A stretch of 64,000 nt of DNA from Welwitschia mirabilis (GCA_051453625.1 JBOZIK010000001.1:204062786-204126785); one strand, 5' to 3'. Shown: positions 22,825-34,855, numbered from the stretch's first letter. Program-made: numbers and translations. The notes: generated by a model not told the origin, from the sequence alone.

Positions 22825-23103
22825 ACTACTTATTTAGTTTTTAAGCATTTTAGAAAATACTTAAACTATAAGTTTTTAAGTGATTAGAATCTTTTTTAAT
22901 GTTAAACTATTATTAGATTTTACAAAAGCATAAGCATTAAGATCTCCTTATAAGAATTAATGATAAAGTAACGTCTTTCTCTTAAAACTGGGCTTATAAA
23001 TCTCCTATTTATAGTAATCTAATATGTCAAATTACCTAATTAAGAAAATACATCTCTCCAAAATCTAAATTTGCTACTTGAAGCCATATATTGCAAGAGA
23101 ATT

Positions 23104-24330
23104 CACAAGAGTAAAGGTGATGATTTCCTATTTTTAATTACAAGTATATTTTCTTTGGCATTAGATTTTCTTTCTAAAACTTTAATTTTATTAAGTATTT
23201 ATTATTTTACTTAAAACCCACTTTTATACTTTTATTTTAGCTTTCACAAGAGTAAAGGTGATGATTTCCTATTTTTAATTACAAGTATATTTTCTTTGGC
23301 ATTAGATTTTCTTTCTAAANNNNNNNNNNNNNNNNNNNNNNNNNNNNNNNNNNNNNNNNNNNNNNNNNNNNNNNNNNNNNNNNNNNNNNNNNNNNNNNNN
23401 NNNNNNNNNNNNNNNNNNNNNNNNNNNNNNNNNNNNNNNNNNNNNNNNNNNNNNNNNNNNNNNNNNNNNNNNNNNNNNNNNNNNNNNNNNNNNNNNNNNN
23501 NNNNNNNNNNNNNNNNNNNNNNNNNNNNNNNNNNNNNNNNNNNNNNNNNNNNNNNNNNNNNNNNNNNNNNNNNNNNNNNNNNNNNNNNNNNNNNNNNNNN
23601 NNNNNNNNNNNNNNNNNNNNNNNNNNNNNNNNNNNNNNNNNNNNNNNNNNNNNNNNNNNNNNNNNNNNNNNNNNNNNNNNNNNNNNNNNNNNNNNNNNNN
23701 NNNNNNNNNNNNNNNNNNNNNNNNNNNNNNNNNNNNNNNNNNNNNNNNNNNNNNNNNNNNNNNNNNNNNNNNNNNNNNNNNNNNNNNNNNNNNNNNNNNN
23801 NNNNNNNNNNNNNNNNNNNNNNNNNNNNNNNNNNNNNNNNNNNNNNNNNNNNNNNNNNNNNNNNNNNNNNNNNNNNNNNNNNNNNNNNNNNNNNNNNNNN
23901 NNNNNNNNNNNNNNNNNNNNNNNNNNNNNNNNNNNNNNNNNNNNNNNNNNNNNNNNNNNNNNNNNNNNNNNNNNNNNNNNNNNNNNNNNNNNNNNNNNNN
24001 NNNNNNNNNNNNNNNNNNNNNNNNNNNNNNNNNNNNNNNNNNNNNNNNNNNNNNNNNNNNNNNNNNNNNNNNNNNNNNNNNNNNNNNNNNNNNNNNNNNN
24101 NNNNNNNNNNNNNNNNNNNNNNNNNNNNNNNNNNNNNNNNNNNNNNNNNNNNNNNNNNNNNNNNNNNNNNNNNNNNNNNNNNNNNNNNNNNNNNNNNNNN
24201 NNNNNNNNNNNNNNNNNNNNNNNNNNNNNNNNNNNNNNNNNNNNNATTAGATTTTCTTCCTATAACTTAATTTGTTTAAGTATTTATTCTTTTATTAAAA
24301 TCCACTTTTGCTCTTTCATCTGAGCTTTCA
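23104..24330. repeat. 141-bp tandem repeat running into an assembly gap
   Basis: A unit starting CACAAGAGTAAAGGTGATG begins at 23104 and again, apparently identical, at 23245, where it runs into the gap at 23320. After the gap (24246) the sequence resumes in a diverged copy of the same unit, starting at its ATTAGATTTTCTT position. If the array is continuous, about eight to nine units would fit between 23104 and 24330. The gap is probably caused by repeat collapse. Confidence 0.7.
23320..24245. other. Assembly gap (N), 926 bp
   Basis: The gap is flanked on both sides by copies of the 141-bp repeat. Long ORFs reported across it are artefacts of N. Confidence 0.95.
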
Positions 24331-24353
24331 AAAGTTTAAGAACTTTTGAAAGC
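24324..24353. repeat. Perfect 13-bp inverted repeat (hairpin)
   Basis: GCTTTCAAAAGTT (24324-24336) and AACTTTTGAAAGC (24341-24353) are exact reverse complements around a TAAG loop. The left arm overlaps the end of the last 141-bp unit, where the earlier units have GCTTTCACAAG instead, so the hairpin is specific to this unit. No terminator or RNA gene is implied. Confidence 0.8.
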
Positions 24354-25741
24354 AACACTAAAAAGGCTTATTAGGGCTTATCTGGGGTAATTTCCACTAT
24401 TTAGTTTATTACAAATTTCTTTTAAAAAGTAAACTATAGTTATAACATGGATTTAAGAATGATTTAGAGGTCTACTATACTTGCATTAAATGTAGTGCAT
24501 TAGTAAATTACATTGAATCTCAATCCTTTAGAGCTCTGAACAAAGCATTTTTTAATAATATTAAAATAAATACTAATATTAAATATTTAACTAGCTTTGA
24601 AAACATTCTAATAGAATATCATTCATCTAACATTAAAATAGACCAAATAAGAGTCTACATTATACTAAAAACTAAATATTATTACTAACAATAGATTATG
24701 ATTAGATACCTATTAATTGAAAGAGTTGAAGTAAAACTAAATCTACCATTTTTGAGGATAACAATTACTGCAAGAAGGTAAAATAATCAAAAAATGCATT
24801 TATATGCTACAAACTCATTATCTTCTAATGTTGTCAATTTTTACTTATTTTGAAAACTAGCTAACCATCCTAGAAGTTAATTATATTTGGACATGACAAC
24901 ATAAAAATAAAGAAATAAAAAAACCCAATGCAGAAGGTTAATTTTTATAACCCAATAGCAAGTTCTATAAGCAAGGATAATTTAAAATCTAAGTCATATA
25001 GAAAGGACTTTACAAGAAATAAATTTTAATCAACAAATAGCATACTAAAAAATCATTAATACATCTGCAAGAACAAGTATTATTAACACCATTTATAAAT
25101 CCCTTTTCACTCTTCTAATGAACAATGAAGAAGATCAATCACTTCTGAAAAGCTATTTTAGAAGAGTTTCACAGGGCTAAGATCGACTAAATCAATGTCT
25201 TCACCTCCAAGAAAAACCCTAATAACACTAATCCTAATTTCTTTTACTTGTTTAAGTGCATTTTAGAAGCTTAAGCACTTCTACAATGCTATCTAAAAGG
25301 AGATTTGGATTAAGAAAAATGCTACAATAGATAAATAAAGAGTGATGGAAAAATAAGAGAGAAAGATATTTATAGAGAAATGTTTTGTATCAGGGGAAAG
25401 GGGAAGGGACATAATATTTTCATGATGTTAAAGAATGTCTTGGGGGTTAGGGAAGGGAAGGGGATCATTAACGAAATCAGGCATAGGACAGGTCAAGAAC
25501 TCAGAGAAGAGGATAAAGAAAGACATCAAATAATTCAAATTTTCTCTTGGCTATTTATATGAGTAAAGAAGAATTTCCAAAAAAAGAAAAATACACTCAG
25601 TATACATTTTTAACAAGGAATAAAGTCAAATTATCCATTATAGCATACAAAACTCTACAAAATTCAACAAAAAATCAATGTACAAAATGCATCATAGGTT
25701 TGCATCTTTATGAAATAAGTTTATAAGTATGGGGTATTACA
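24354..25741 (-). mobile_element. Chromovirus-type LTR (Gyp-T), minus strand
   Basis: On the minus strand the LTR begins TGTAATACCCC at 25741, the start typical of plant Del/Tekay-type chromovirus LTRs. A TATA-box-like TATAAATA lies on the minus strand at 25374-25367, followed by a pyrimidine-rich leader. A decayed integrase of the same orientation lies directly upstream (25742-26722), so this is its 3' LTR. The inner end was not located and may lie in the repeat and gap region, so the left limit is approximate. Confidence 0.5.
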
Positions 25742-26722
25742 AAATTATCTTAAAGGATACTTTTTCTTTCAGCAAAGAATGCAAGCATTAAGTCTGTAAC
25801 ATTTTACATTATAGAACCTCAAAAATCAAAGAAGAAGTCATTAATTTCTAGTCTAAAATCCACCACCATTACTTAATTGCCAATTTTTTAAGCATCCCTT
25901 GTACCTGTGAAAAAATGATATGGATGAGGATTATGAAAAACATAGTTCTCAGCATGGCTTAGATGAGGAAAAAAGAGTTTCAAGAAGGCACAAAGGTACC
26001 CAAAACAAAGTAAGAGGAGGAAGACCTAAAACTTTAGAAAAAGAAGATGATCATTTGAGTTATCTTAAAATTTATATTCAATAAAATTTAGAGTTTCAGC
26101 AATATAGGTGTGCCTTTACCTGATCCAATTAACTTTTTCTTCTAATTCTTGAATAGATGGAACCTTCCATAGCTTCTTATTAGTTATATCAAATCAAGAT
26201 ATTGGTATTCTATAAATTATTCCATGAAGAGCTTCAAATGGTGCATACTTAATGGATTCCTATTAACTATTATTATAAGTAAACTCAAACAAGGCTAGAT
26301 GATCTATCTAAGATCCATTAAAATCTAATATTACTAATGTTAAAAGGTCTTCTAAAATCTAATTGGTTCTTTCTGTTTATTTATCTATTTGAGGACGAAA
26401 GGCTATACTTAGATTTAATTTAGTATCAATCTCCTCATTGGAAGTTATGTAAAACCTAGATGTAAACTTGCTATTCCTATCTAAAATAATTACTTTAGGA
26501 ATTTAATGAATCCTTACTATGTTTCTTTATATTCTTTTGTAATCCTTTTAGTTAGAAATGTAGTTTTGATTAGGCAAAAATGTGCACTTTTTATTAAGAG
26601 ATCAACTACAACCATTATAACATCAAATTCTTCTTTTGATATAGGTAAAGTTATAATAAAATCCTTCCTAATAGTCTCTTATTTTCATTTTGATACTCCA
26701 TGAGGATATAATATTCCTACTG
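25742..26722 (-). pseudogene. Chromovirus integrase remnant (Gyp-T)
   Basis: On the minus strand integrase pieces follow in order: FDVIMVVVDLLIKSAHF (about 26630-26570, catalytic-core entry), then HLALFEFTYNN (about 26300-26240) with KYAPFEALHG after it. The order and spacing match Ty3/gypsy integrase, and a downstream LSHAENYVFHN recalls the NVFHVS block before a chromodomain. Stops are frequent. The integrase is cut at about 26722, where the Gyp-F LTR begins, so Gyp-F inserted into Gyp-T. Confidence 0.65.
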
Positions 26723-27960
26723 GGTGATTAACTTGTAGAATAATATCTCAGATTTAAATTAAGTACAACCCCTAGTATTGTACTTCCTTAGGAATAGCAT
26801 TAAGTATTAGCTAGAATTGCACTAACTTTAATCCTAATGTAAGTTACAAAAAGGAAATAAAATAGAAGAAGGAATGAAATTTAGAATTCATTTTAAACTT
26901 TATCTGAGAGACTAAAAAAGAAAACTAGCTCTAAGGTATCTCTGATTTGTCCTTTGCAATCCTTCACTTCAAAGTTATTTAACTGTCTTTCTGTAAAATA
27001 ATAAAATCCATTAAGTGCTTTTGGTCTAATTTATGGGGCATAATCTCATCCACCATATGTTAAATGATAAACCCAAGTAACACTTAAGTCTTAAATAACA
27101 ATTGAAGTTAAGGGCTCATAAAGTACTTAAGATTTATGAAATTAAAAAATTAAGTGATAAAAAATAATTCACATAACTAAATTAAACTTGATAGTTAAAG
27201 AAGTTAACTAAGCATTCTAATTATGATATTACTCATGAATTAAGATCAAAGGAAAAAAAAATTTACATTACAAAAAGAATATCTTTATAATAAAGAAAGA
27301 AGAAAGCAGTAAGAACTCCTTAACAATCTTCAAAGACTAGCTCACTCCCCAAAAGAGTTACCTGGAAAGCCATCACAAGTCGATGCTCTAAAGTCTCCAA
27401 TTTATTCAAGGCAAAGATGAATACAATGAAGGGTTCAAGGCCCTTTTATAAGGAGAGATGGGGGTAAGGAGTACTTACAACTCTTGGCTTATAGTTTTAG
27501 GAAGAAACTTTATCATTTAGCATTAGGTACATAAGATTCTATCTTGTAGCATTTGATGGAGGCTATTAGGTAGAATTTAGTGGAGTCTTCATTATGATAA
27601 GTTCAACATGTGGCCTTTAGTTCTAAATTCTTGCACCAACTAGTGCTATCATCACATGTCTCTAAGGCCATTTATACATGCCTTTACCACATGCCTTTAA
27701 TTGCTTTCTGCTACGTGTAACCACCTCATGTCTTCATTTGCCACCATTATTTTATGTGGAATTAAGTCTTTCTCCAATCATGTATTATAAAATGTGGCTA
27801 AAAATTTGCAATTAATATAGATACAAATATAATATTAAATTTTATTTTAAAAATAATTGAAAACATATTTAATGTTTAAAACAATTAAATTAATGTCTTT
27901 ATTTACAATAAATTAGACTAAAACACTCGATATAAATGTCAATTTTTATAAGTTAACACA
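26723..27960 (-). repeat. 3' LTR of Gyp-F
   Basis: It aligns with the solo LTR at 3421-4764. On the minus strand it starts TGTGTTAAC at 27960, directly after a purine tract (CTAATTAGGGGA, 27972-27961). A minus-strand TATAAAAGGG at 27450-27441 is a good TATA box. The repeats present in the solo LTR are contracted here (27480-27600). Confidence 0.7.
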
Positions 27961-29440
27961 TCCCCTAATTAGTCTTCTACTAGTGCCTTAGTAAAAAAAA
28001 CATTGATAATAATATGGTTAAACATGGAAAAATTGTCTATGTTCAAAGCATATCAAGTGGGCTAATGATATAATCAAATTTAGGTGATGAAGGCATTCAA
28101 GCAAAAACTTTTAGTGAAAATTAAAATGCCATATCCCCTAACTAAAACTTAACTTTATCCTCAAAGTTTATGGTAAAAACATTAAGTTGTTTAAGAACAT
28201 AGGTGTATATGAATAGCATCAAGTTCTTGATTAAAAATGATGTAATTTAAGCTAAGGAAAAAAGCTAGTGATTCACAACCAAACTTGTGCTAAGTGAAAA
28301 AACTATCTCTAAAAATAAGTAATTCCTTAGTAATTATTCATGATGAAAATAATATGAAGTAGAATGTAGTGAAATGATGCAGTGTAAGTGAGATGGAAAA
28401 TGCATGAATGGAGTAAAATAAAAAATCATTGAATAAATGAGTGAACTATCACAAGTTATCAGTCTTTTATTATATTTTTTGTACTTTTAGTGGACCGCGA
28501 TATCAAACAAGTTTTAATTAAATAACCTATAGGAATCTATAGAATAGATGCAAATCCTAAGCATTAAAGTCAAGAGATATGGTTCACACAAGGCCTTTGA
28601 TTTCCATCTTTTCATTCCTTTTTTTTCCATTTCTACCTTTGCATATGTCCTTAGTATTATGCCTTTAAACCACATTGAGCATACAACACAACAACATTTT
28701 TTCCCAATAGAGTTAAGCATGTTATTTTGTGTAGAATATAGTGCTACATTACCACTGAGCATTTATAGCTGCAATACAGTTAAACATGTTGCAATTAAAT
28801 CATTAGAGCTACATTATTAGTAGATGTCCATAGCCTCGATGCAATTAACTAAACCCAATCAAGTAATTCATGTTATGTGCTTTTTGGAGAAGAGATATAT
28901 TATTTTCTTTTCTTCATCTTTCATTGTCAATTTTTTATCCACTTTAGGAGTTCATTGTCTCATTAGCCTAGTCAAGACAAATCTTGTCTCCATTAAAGGC
29001 TTTTTACCTAAAGAGCACATGCAAAGGTAAATCCCACCTTTTCAACCAAGTTTTATTAAAATTGGATATGCTAAGTAAATGCATTCTTAGCTAACCTACT
29101 CGAAATAAGCATTCTTTCCCTTAAAAACCCATAAGTAAACTTAATCTTAATCATTACTTTTGTGATAACATAGTCCTTACTATTTGTTTTTATCTTAAGG
29201 GCTTTTAACTTGGATTAGTAAGTCTAACAAACTCATGGGTTAATGGTTCATGGATCTGATGGAATGATTTAACAATGAATTTTATGAATGGCAAGGTTCA
29301 AAAGGGTGATGGGATGAGTAATAATGTTTCAGATAATGTCCATTAACTGTAAGGAATTTATTATTTTTGGGATTTTTAATGAGAATAAATCCATATAGAC
29401 AAATCTTTTTTTAATTAATAAGGGTTCTTTCCACTTAGCT
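27961..29440 (-). other. Long 3' untranslated region of Gyp-F
   Basis: This lies between the end of integrase and the polypurine tract. Athila-type elements often have a long region or an env-like ORF here, but I recognise no protein on the minus strand. On the plus strand 28548-29030 is one frame broken by a single stop (28821-28823). I see no family for it and regard it as uncertain. Confidence 0.45.
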
Positions 29441-31703
29441 ACTAGTTTTTCTAAAAAATATGTAAGCGTGAGTTATATAACAAAACTGGTTCTCCCTTCT
29501 GAAAAGTTTTTCTAAGGCTATATTGATCATGAAATCTCTTCATCCTATCCTTCTTTATTTTCATGTTATCATAGGCATCACTTATAATTTTACCTAGTTT
29601 GTTGAGTTGTACGATCCTATTTTTCTTTGCAACCTCTAAGTTTAAGTTCATATTCTTAATCACCCAATAAGCCCTATGTTAAAATTCTATAAGTAAATGA
29701 CATGCTTTATCATAAGCTAATTTAAAAGTTAACATTCCTAAGGTGTTTTATAAGTAGTGTGGTATGCCCATAAGACATCATTAAGTTTGAAGGTTTAGTC
29801 TTTTGTATTGATTTTGCTACTTTTTAAAGGATTTTCTTAAGTTTCCTATTTGTAACCTCAACTTGGCCACTTTTTTGCAAGTGATAAGGTGTTACAACTC
29901 TATGTGCAACCCCATATTTGTTACAACTCTATGTGTAACCCCATATTTAGTGAGAAGGTTGTTGAATATTTTATTACAAAAGTATGTCCCTTCATTACTA
30001 ATTAAAACATGTGGATATTCAAAATAAGCTAAAACATTTTCTTTAAAGGATCTAACTACCATTTTAGCATCATTTATTTAACAAGCATAAGCTTTAGCCC
30101 ATTTAGTTATGTAATCAACAAAAAAAAGGATGTATTAATGCTTATTAAAGGATGAATAAGAGCATTAGAAATCAAGTCCCCATATGTCAAAGGATTTAAC
30201 AATAAGAATGAGGTTTAAGGACATCATTTATCTATGAGAAAGTCTACCTAACCTTTGAAAATTATCATAAGATTTTTAGTAAACATAGAAATCTTTAAAA
30301 ATTAATGGCTAATGAAAACCAAATTGGACAATTTTTATTTGGTCTTGTTAGCTAAGTAGTAATCCCTACAAGCCTAGAAATGGCAATGTATAAGTATGTC
30401 ATAAACATCGATTTAAGTAACACATTTATGAATGTCTTGGTCTGGATAGTATTTAAAAAGATATGGGTTATCCTAGAAGAAATATTCAACTTGGCTTAAA
30501 AACCTCTTTTATCATTAATGATCTAGTGGAAAGGAATAGTTTTGAAGACTAAATAATTAATGATATCTACAAATTAGGGTATTTCTTTAACTAAAAAGCA
30601 ATGTTTGTTAAGAAAATTATCATCAATAGGTAAAGATATTTGTATATTATTTGAAGATATGCATGAAAGATAATCTGTGATAACATTATCAAAGTCTTTC
30701 TTATCTTTAATCTCTAAATCGAATTCTTAAAGGAGGATCTATCTGATAAGATGTGGTTTTGAATCCTTTTTGGCAAAAAGGTATCTAAGGGTTAAGTGAT
30801 CAGTGTTAATGATTATCTTATATCCTAAAAGGTATTGCCTACATTTTTTAAGGTAAAGATACTATCCAGAAGTTCCTTCTCTGTGATAGTGTAACTGAGT
30901 TGAGTGTCATTTAAACTTTTACTAGCATAGTGAATCACAGTTGGTTTTTTATCAACTCTTTATCCCGAAACGGCTTCTACTGCAAAGTCACTTGAGTTAC
31001 AAATAAGTTCAAAAGGTAACTTCCAATTGGGTGGTTGGATAATGGGTGTGAAGTTAGTTTTTCTTTGAGTTGTTCAAATACATTTTGATACTCTAGAGTC
31101 TAGTCGAAAGAGAATCCTTGCTCAAAAGATCGCACAAAGGCTTAGAGATTTTACTGAAATCCTTGATGAATCGCCTATAATATCCTACATGTCCTAATAA
31201 TGATCTAATATCTTTTTGTTTTTGGGGTGTTGGGAGGTATGAAATTAAGAAGACCTTAGCCAAATCTACCTGAATTCCTTCCTTATAGATGATATGTCCT
31301 AAAACTATGCCTTGATTTGCTATAAAATGGTATTTTTCCTAGTTGAGTGTAAGGCATTTTTTGATGCATCTTTTGAGGATACACTCTAAGTTATTCAGAA
31401 AATGGTTAAATGAGGTTCCATAAACTAAAAAGTCATTCATGAAGATTTAGATACCTAAATGCAATGTTGGAAAGTGATAGGTGCATTTTATAAGCTAAAG
31501 GGCATCTATTTGTAAGCAAACATTTCCTAGGAGCAAGTGAAGATGGTTTTATGTTAATATTCAAGAGCAATTTCAATTTGATTATAACCTGAGTATATAT
31601 TCAAGAAACAGTTAAAAGAATGCTCTGCAAGTTGTTCTAAAATTTGACTTACAAAAGGAAGAGGCTAATGATCTTTTCTAGACATAGTATTTAATTTATT
31701 TTA
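29441..31703 (-). pseudogene. Gyp-F pol: RT, RNase H and integrase, Athila-like
   Basis: Reading right to left, the RT active site near 31445-31425 is IFMNDFLVYG (family FMDDFSVFG, first Asp changed to Asn). It is followed by FIANQGIVLGHII around 31340-31290, the block after the active site. RNase H and integrase follow. The integrase C-terminus is best preserved at 29663-29451: DAYDNMKIKKDRMKRFHD, then a VLLYNSRL block before LHIF. These are hallmarks of Athila-type gypsy elements. A 29-bp tandem duplication at 29891-29948 breaks the frame of integrase. The element runs into a gap at 31704, so gag, protease and the 5' LTR are not seen. Confidence 0.75.
29891..29948. repeat. 29-bp tandem duplication in Gyp-F integrase
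   Basis: GTTACAACTCTATGTG starts at 29891 and again at 29920, each followed by an AACCCCATATTT tail, with one substitution. The fragment at 34331-34855 has only one copy, so the duplication arose in Gyp-F after the two diverged. Confidence 0.85.
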
Positions 31704-31803
31704 NNNNNNNNNNNNNNNNNNNNNNNNNNNNNNNNNNNNNNNNNNNNNNNNNNNNNNNNNNNNNNNNNNNNNNNNNNNNNNNNNNNNNNNNNNNNNNNNN
31801 NNN
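31704..31803. other. Assembly gap (N), 100 bp
   Basis: Exactly 100 N, the usual placeholder for a scaffold join of unknown size. It separates Gyp-F RT from a second Gyp-F-family fragment, so the neighbourhood of the two pieces is not proven. Confidence 0.95.
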
Positions 31804-32010
31804 AAAATCATGGATTGATGGTTTGGATGGATGGTTTATGGATTTGATGGAGTAATTTAATAACGGATTTAATGAATGAAAGGTTAAAAAGGTGGTGGAA
31901 TGAGTAATAGTATTTCAAGTAATATCCATTGAGTTTAAAGATTTGATTGTTTTTAGGATTTTTAATGATAATAACTCAATGTGGTAAAACTTTTTTTATT
32001 AATAAGGGTT
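31804..32010 (-). mobile_element. Second Gyp-F-family fragment, 3' untranslated part
   Basis: It aligns with about 29235-29430 of Gyp-F and ends AATAAGGGTT, the place where Gyp-F continues into the integrase C-terminus. The rest of that integrase is found on the far side of the insertion, at 34331-34855. Confidence 0.65.
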
Positions 32011-32032
32011 GTTGTGGTGCATATTTAGATCG

Positions 32033-32071
32033 NNNNNNNNNNNNNNNNNNNNNNNNNNNNNNNNNNNNNNN
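32033..32071. other. Assembly gap (N), 39 bp
   Basis: Short gap directly before a (TA)n tract, probably a sequencing failure in the simple repeat. Confidence 0.95.
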
Positions 32072-32112
<41 letters not shown>

Positions 32113-32392
32113 TAGAATTCACACTCTAGTATGAATGGGAGTGACTCAAATGTCATAATCCATTGAATACGTATGAGAGATGAATGAGAATTTATTTTCA
32201 GAGAAAATTGTATCAAAATGTCCATTGAGTTTAAAGAGTTAATTGTTTTTAGGATTTTCAATGATAATAACTCCATGTGGCAAAACTTTTTTATTAATAA
32301 GGGTTATTGTGGTGCATATTTTTGAAATCCTTTTCATCTTAATGAATCTTGATAGTCATATATATATACACATATATATATATATATATATA

Positions 32393-32424
<32 letters not shown>
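32072..32424. repeat. Two (TA)n tracts
   Basis: TA runs lie at 32072-32107 and 32358-32424. The second is interrupted symmetrically by CACA and GTGT, which makes it a near-perfect long palindrome able to extrude as a cruciform. ORFs rich in Tyr-Ile here are translation of the repeat. Confidence 0.9.
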
Positions 32425-32810
32425 AAATAGAATTCACACTCTAGTATGAATGGGAGTGACTCAAATGTCATAATCCATTGAAGACGTATGAGAGATGAAT
32501 GAGAATTGATTTTCAGAGAGAATCAATTCCAAACGTAAGAATAGTGTAGGAAATAAAGATGCAATGTAATGCAAATGCAACTAAACCTAAATGAACACCT
32601 ATCTGAGTACCGAATCGACATGTCAAGAAGATCAGCTTTATATAATCTAAATTAGTCAAGAAGACTATCACTAACCAAGACTAACTTAAGCTATTAAATG
32701 AGCTGAATAAAGTGTAATGCAAAATGAATCTAAAAATACTTTCTTTAACCTTAATAAAGGCTGCCCCTAAGACCTATATCATCAATGAAGCTATCACCGA
32801 ATCAAGGATA

Positions 32811-33631
32811 NNNNNNNNNNNNNNNNNNNNNNNNNNNNNNNNNNNNNNNNNNNNNNNNNNNNNNNNNNNNNNNNNNNNNNNNNNNNNNNNNNNNNNNNNN
32901 NNNNNNNNNNNNNNNNNNNNNNNNNNNNNNNNNNNNNNNNNNNNNNNNNNNNNNNNNNNNNNNNNNNNNNNNNNNNNNNNNNNNNNNNNNNNNNNNNNNN
33001 NNNNNNNNNNNNNNNNNNNNNNNNNNNNNNNNNNNNNNNNNNNNNNNNNNNNNNNNNNNNNNNNNNNNNNNNNNNNNNNNNNNNNNNNNNNNNNNNNNNN
33101 NNNNNNNNNNNNNNNNNNNNNNNNNNNNNNNNNNNNNNNNNNNNNNNNNNNNNNNNNNNNNNNNNNNNNNNNNNNNNNNNNNNNNNNNNNNNNNNNNNNN
33201 NNNNNNNNNNNNNNNNNNNNNNNNNNNNNNNNNNNNNNNNNNNNNNNNNNNNNNNNNNNNNNNNNNNNNNNNNNNNNNNNNNNNNNNNNNNNNNNNNNNN
33301 NNNNNNNNNNNNNNNNNNNNNNNNNNNNNNNNNNNNNNNNNNNNNNNNNNNNNNNNNNNNNNNNNNNNNNNNNNNNNNNNNNNNNNNNNNNNNNNNNNNN
33401 NNNNNNNNNNNNNNNNNNNNNNNNNNNNNNNNNNNNNNNNNNNNNNNNNNNNNNNNNNNNNNNNNNNNNNNNNNNNNNNNNNNNNNNNNNNNNNNNNNNN
33501 NNNNNNNNNNNNNNNNNNNNNNNNNNNNNNNNNNNNNNNNNNNNNNNNNNNNNNNNNNNNNNNNNNNNNNNNNNNNNNNNNNNNNNNNNNNNNNNNNNNN
33601 NNNNNNNNNNNNNNNNNNNNNNNNNNNNNNN
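32811..33631. other. Assembly gap (N), 821 bp
   Basis: Unknown interior of the solo-LTR-like insertion. The several ORFs of about 300 codons here consist of N. Confidence 0.95.
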
Positions 33632-34330
33632 AGTCGAGCCTCAATGGAGGATGCACAACCCTTCACCAAGGGAATGTATTTTTACAACTCATAAGATGGA
33701 TCTCTTATTCTTTGGTCTCTTGTCACAAGACTGCTTGGTGCAAATGAAGATGGATAGGAGAGTTAAAGAGGGGTATTATTTATAGGAATAAAAAGGTAAA
33801 ACCATCATACAAAATGCACTACAAAAATGCACTTAATTCCAATAAAGAAACAGATGAAATGGCTAAAAGTCAACTGGTTATTACAAGTGTTATCCTACCT
33901 ATTGTGGGGACGATGAAAGAAACAATGGAATAAACATTACATTAATTGTCCTGCATGTTATGGGGATAACCATGGGGATGACAACGATTAGAAAAAATGA
34001 CTTCAACAATATCAGCTTTAGTCCATATCAACATTTTCATGTATCATCTACAATGTTATCGTACTTCTTATCATGAGGATGATAGAGGGGACAATAGTCC
34101 TCTTTGTCTTTTTAACTTAAAATAACTCTTCCTTTTGCATTAGTGATCTTCCTTCAAATCCATGTGCATTAGAATGTCCATAAAATTCCCTTGAATATGT
34201 CAAGAATTTCACGTTTTTGTGATCCTCCATCAATTCTCTATAATCCTTAGAATTACATCTAAACTTGTATAAATGTCCTACAAAATAGCTCATAACACTG
34301 CATCAAATACATACAATTTGATAGCACATC

Positions 34331-34855
34331 AAGGGTTCCTTCCACTTAGTTATTAGTTTGCCTATAAAAAGATGTAAATCTGAGTTATATAGTAAGACTA
34401 GTTCTACCTCATAAAATTTTTTTTAATGGATATGTTGATCAGGTAATCTTTTCATCTTATCCTTATTTATTCTCATGTTCTCATTGGCATCATTTCTAAT
34501 TTAGTCTAGTTCATTAAGCTGTATGATCCTATTTTTCTTTGCAATCTCTAAGTCTAAGTTCATATTCTTGATCGTCTAATAAGCCCTATGCTCAAGTTCC
34601 ATAGGTAAATGACATGATTTTTTGTAGACCAATAAAAAAGGTAACATTCCTAAGGATGTTTTATAAGAAGTGTAGTATGCACATAAGACATTGTTAAGTT
34701 TGAAGAACTAGTCTCTTCATGTTGAGTTTACTACTTTTTGAAGGATTTTCTTAAGTTCGCTATTCATAACCTTAAATTGATCACTTATTTGTAGCTGATA
34801 AGATGTTGCAACTTTATGTGTAACCTTGTATTTAACGAGAAGGTTATTAAAGGGT
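34331..34855 (-). pseudogene. Gyp-F-family integrase C-terminal fragment
   Basis: It aligns with 29426-29960, including the stretch that in Gyp-F encodes the MKRFHD and VLLYNSRL blocks; reading frames are more broken here. The match ends abruptly near 34855 (after AACGAGAAGGTTATTAAA), where the additional ORF of Cop-C begins. This junction is not an LTR edge, so it is a deletion or recombination breakpoint. Confidence 0.65.

Larger units (their letters stand above)
31926..32515. repeat. ~300-bp tandem duplication around (TA)n and a small gap
   Basis: CCATTGAGTTTAAAG occurs at 31926 and 32222 (offset 296), and GAATTCACACTCTAGTATG at 32115 and 32430 (offset 315). The duplicated unit includes the Gyp-F flank, the first bases of the inserted element (TTGTGGTGCATATTT) and the TA tract, so it arose after the insertion or during assembly. 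The 39-N gap at 32033-32071 makes an assembly artefact plausible. Confidence 0.75.
32011..34330 (-). mobile_element. Solo-LTR-like insertion in the Gyp-F fragment
   Basis: The insertion separates two parts of the same integrase end. AAGGGTT flanks it on both sides (32004-32010 and 34331-34337), a likely target-site duplication. Its ends read TGTGGTGCATATTT (left) and GATAGCACA (right), a TG...CA pair. A minus-strand TATAAATAAT at about 33780-33773, with a leader beyond it, suggests LTR sequence in minus orientation. An 821-bp gap, a 39-bp gap and the tandem duplication obscure the interior, and no protein is recognised. Confidence 0.5.

Noticed and set aside
23296-24270. 324-codon plus-strand ORF
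   Set aside because: It consists almost entirely of N from the 23320-24245 gap.
32243-32425. 60-codon ORF ending in a Tyr-Ile repeat
   Set aside because: The C-terminal part is translation of the (TA)n tract.
32724-33785. Several ORFs of about 280-350 codons on both strands
   Set aside because: They are products of the 821-bp gap at 32811-33631.
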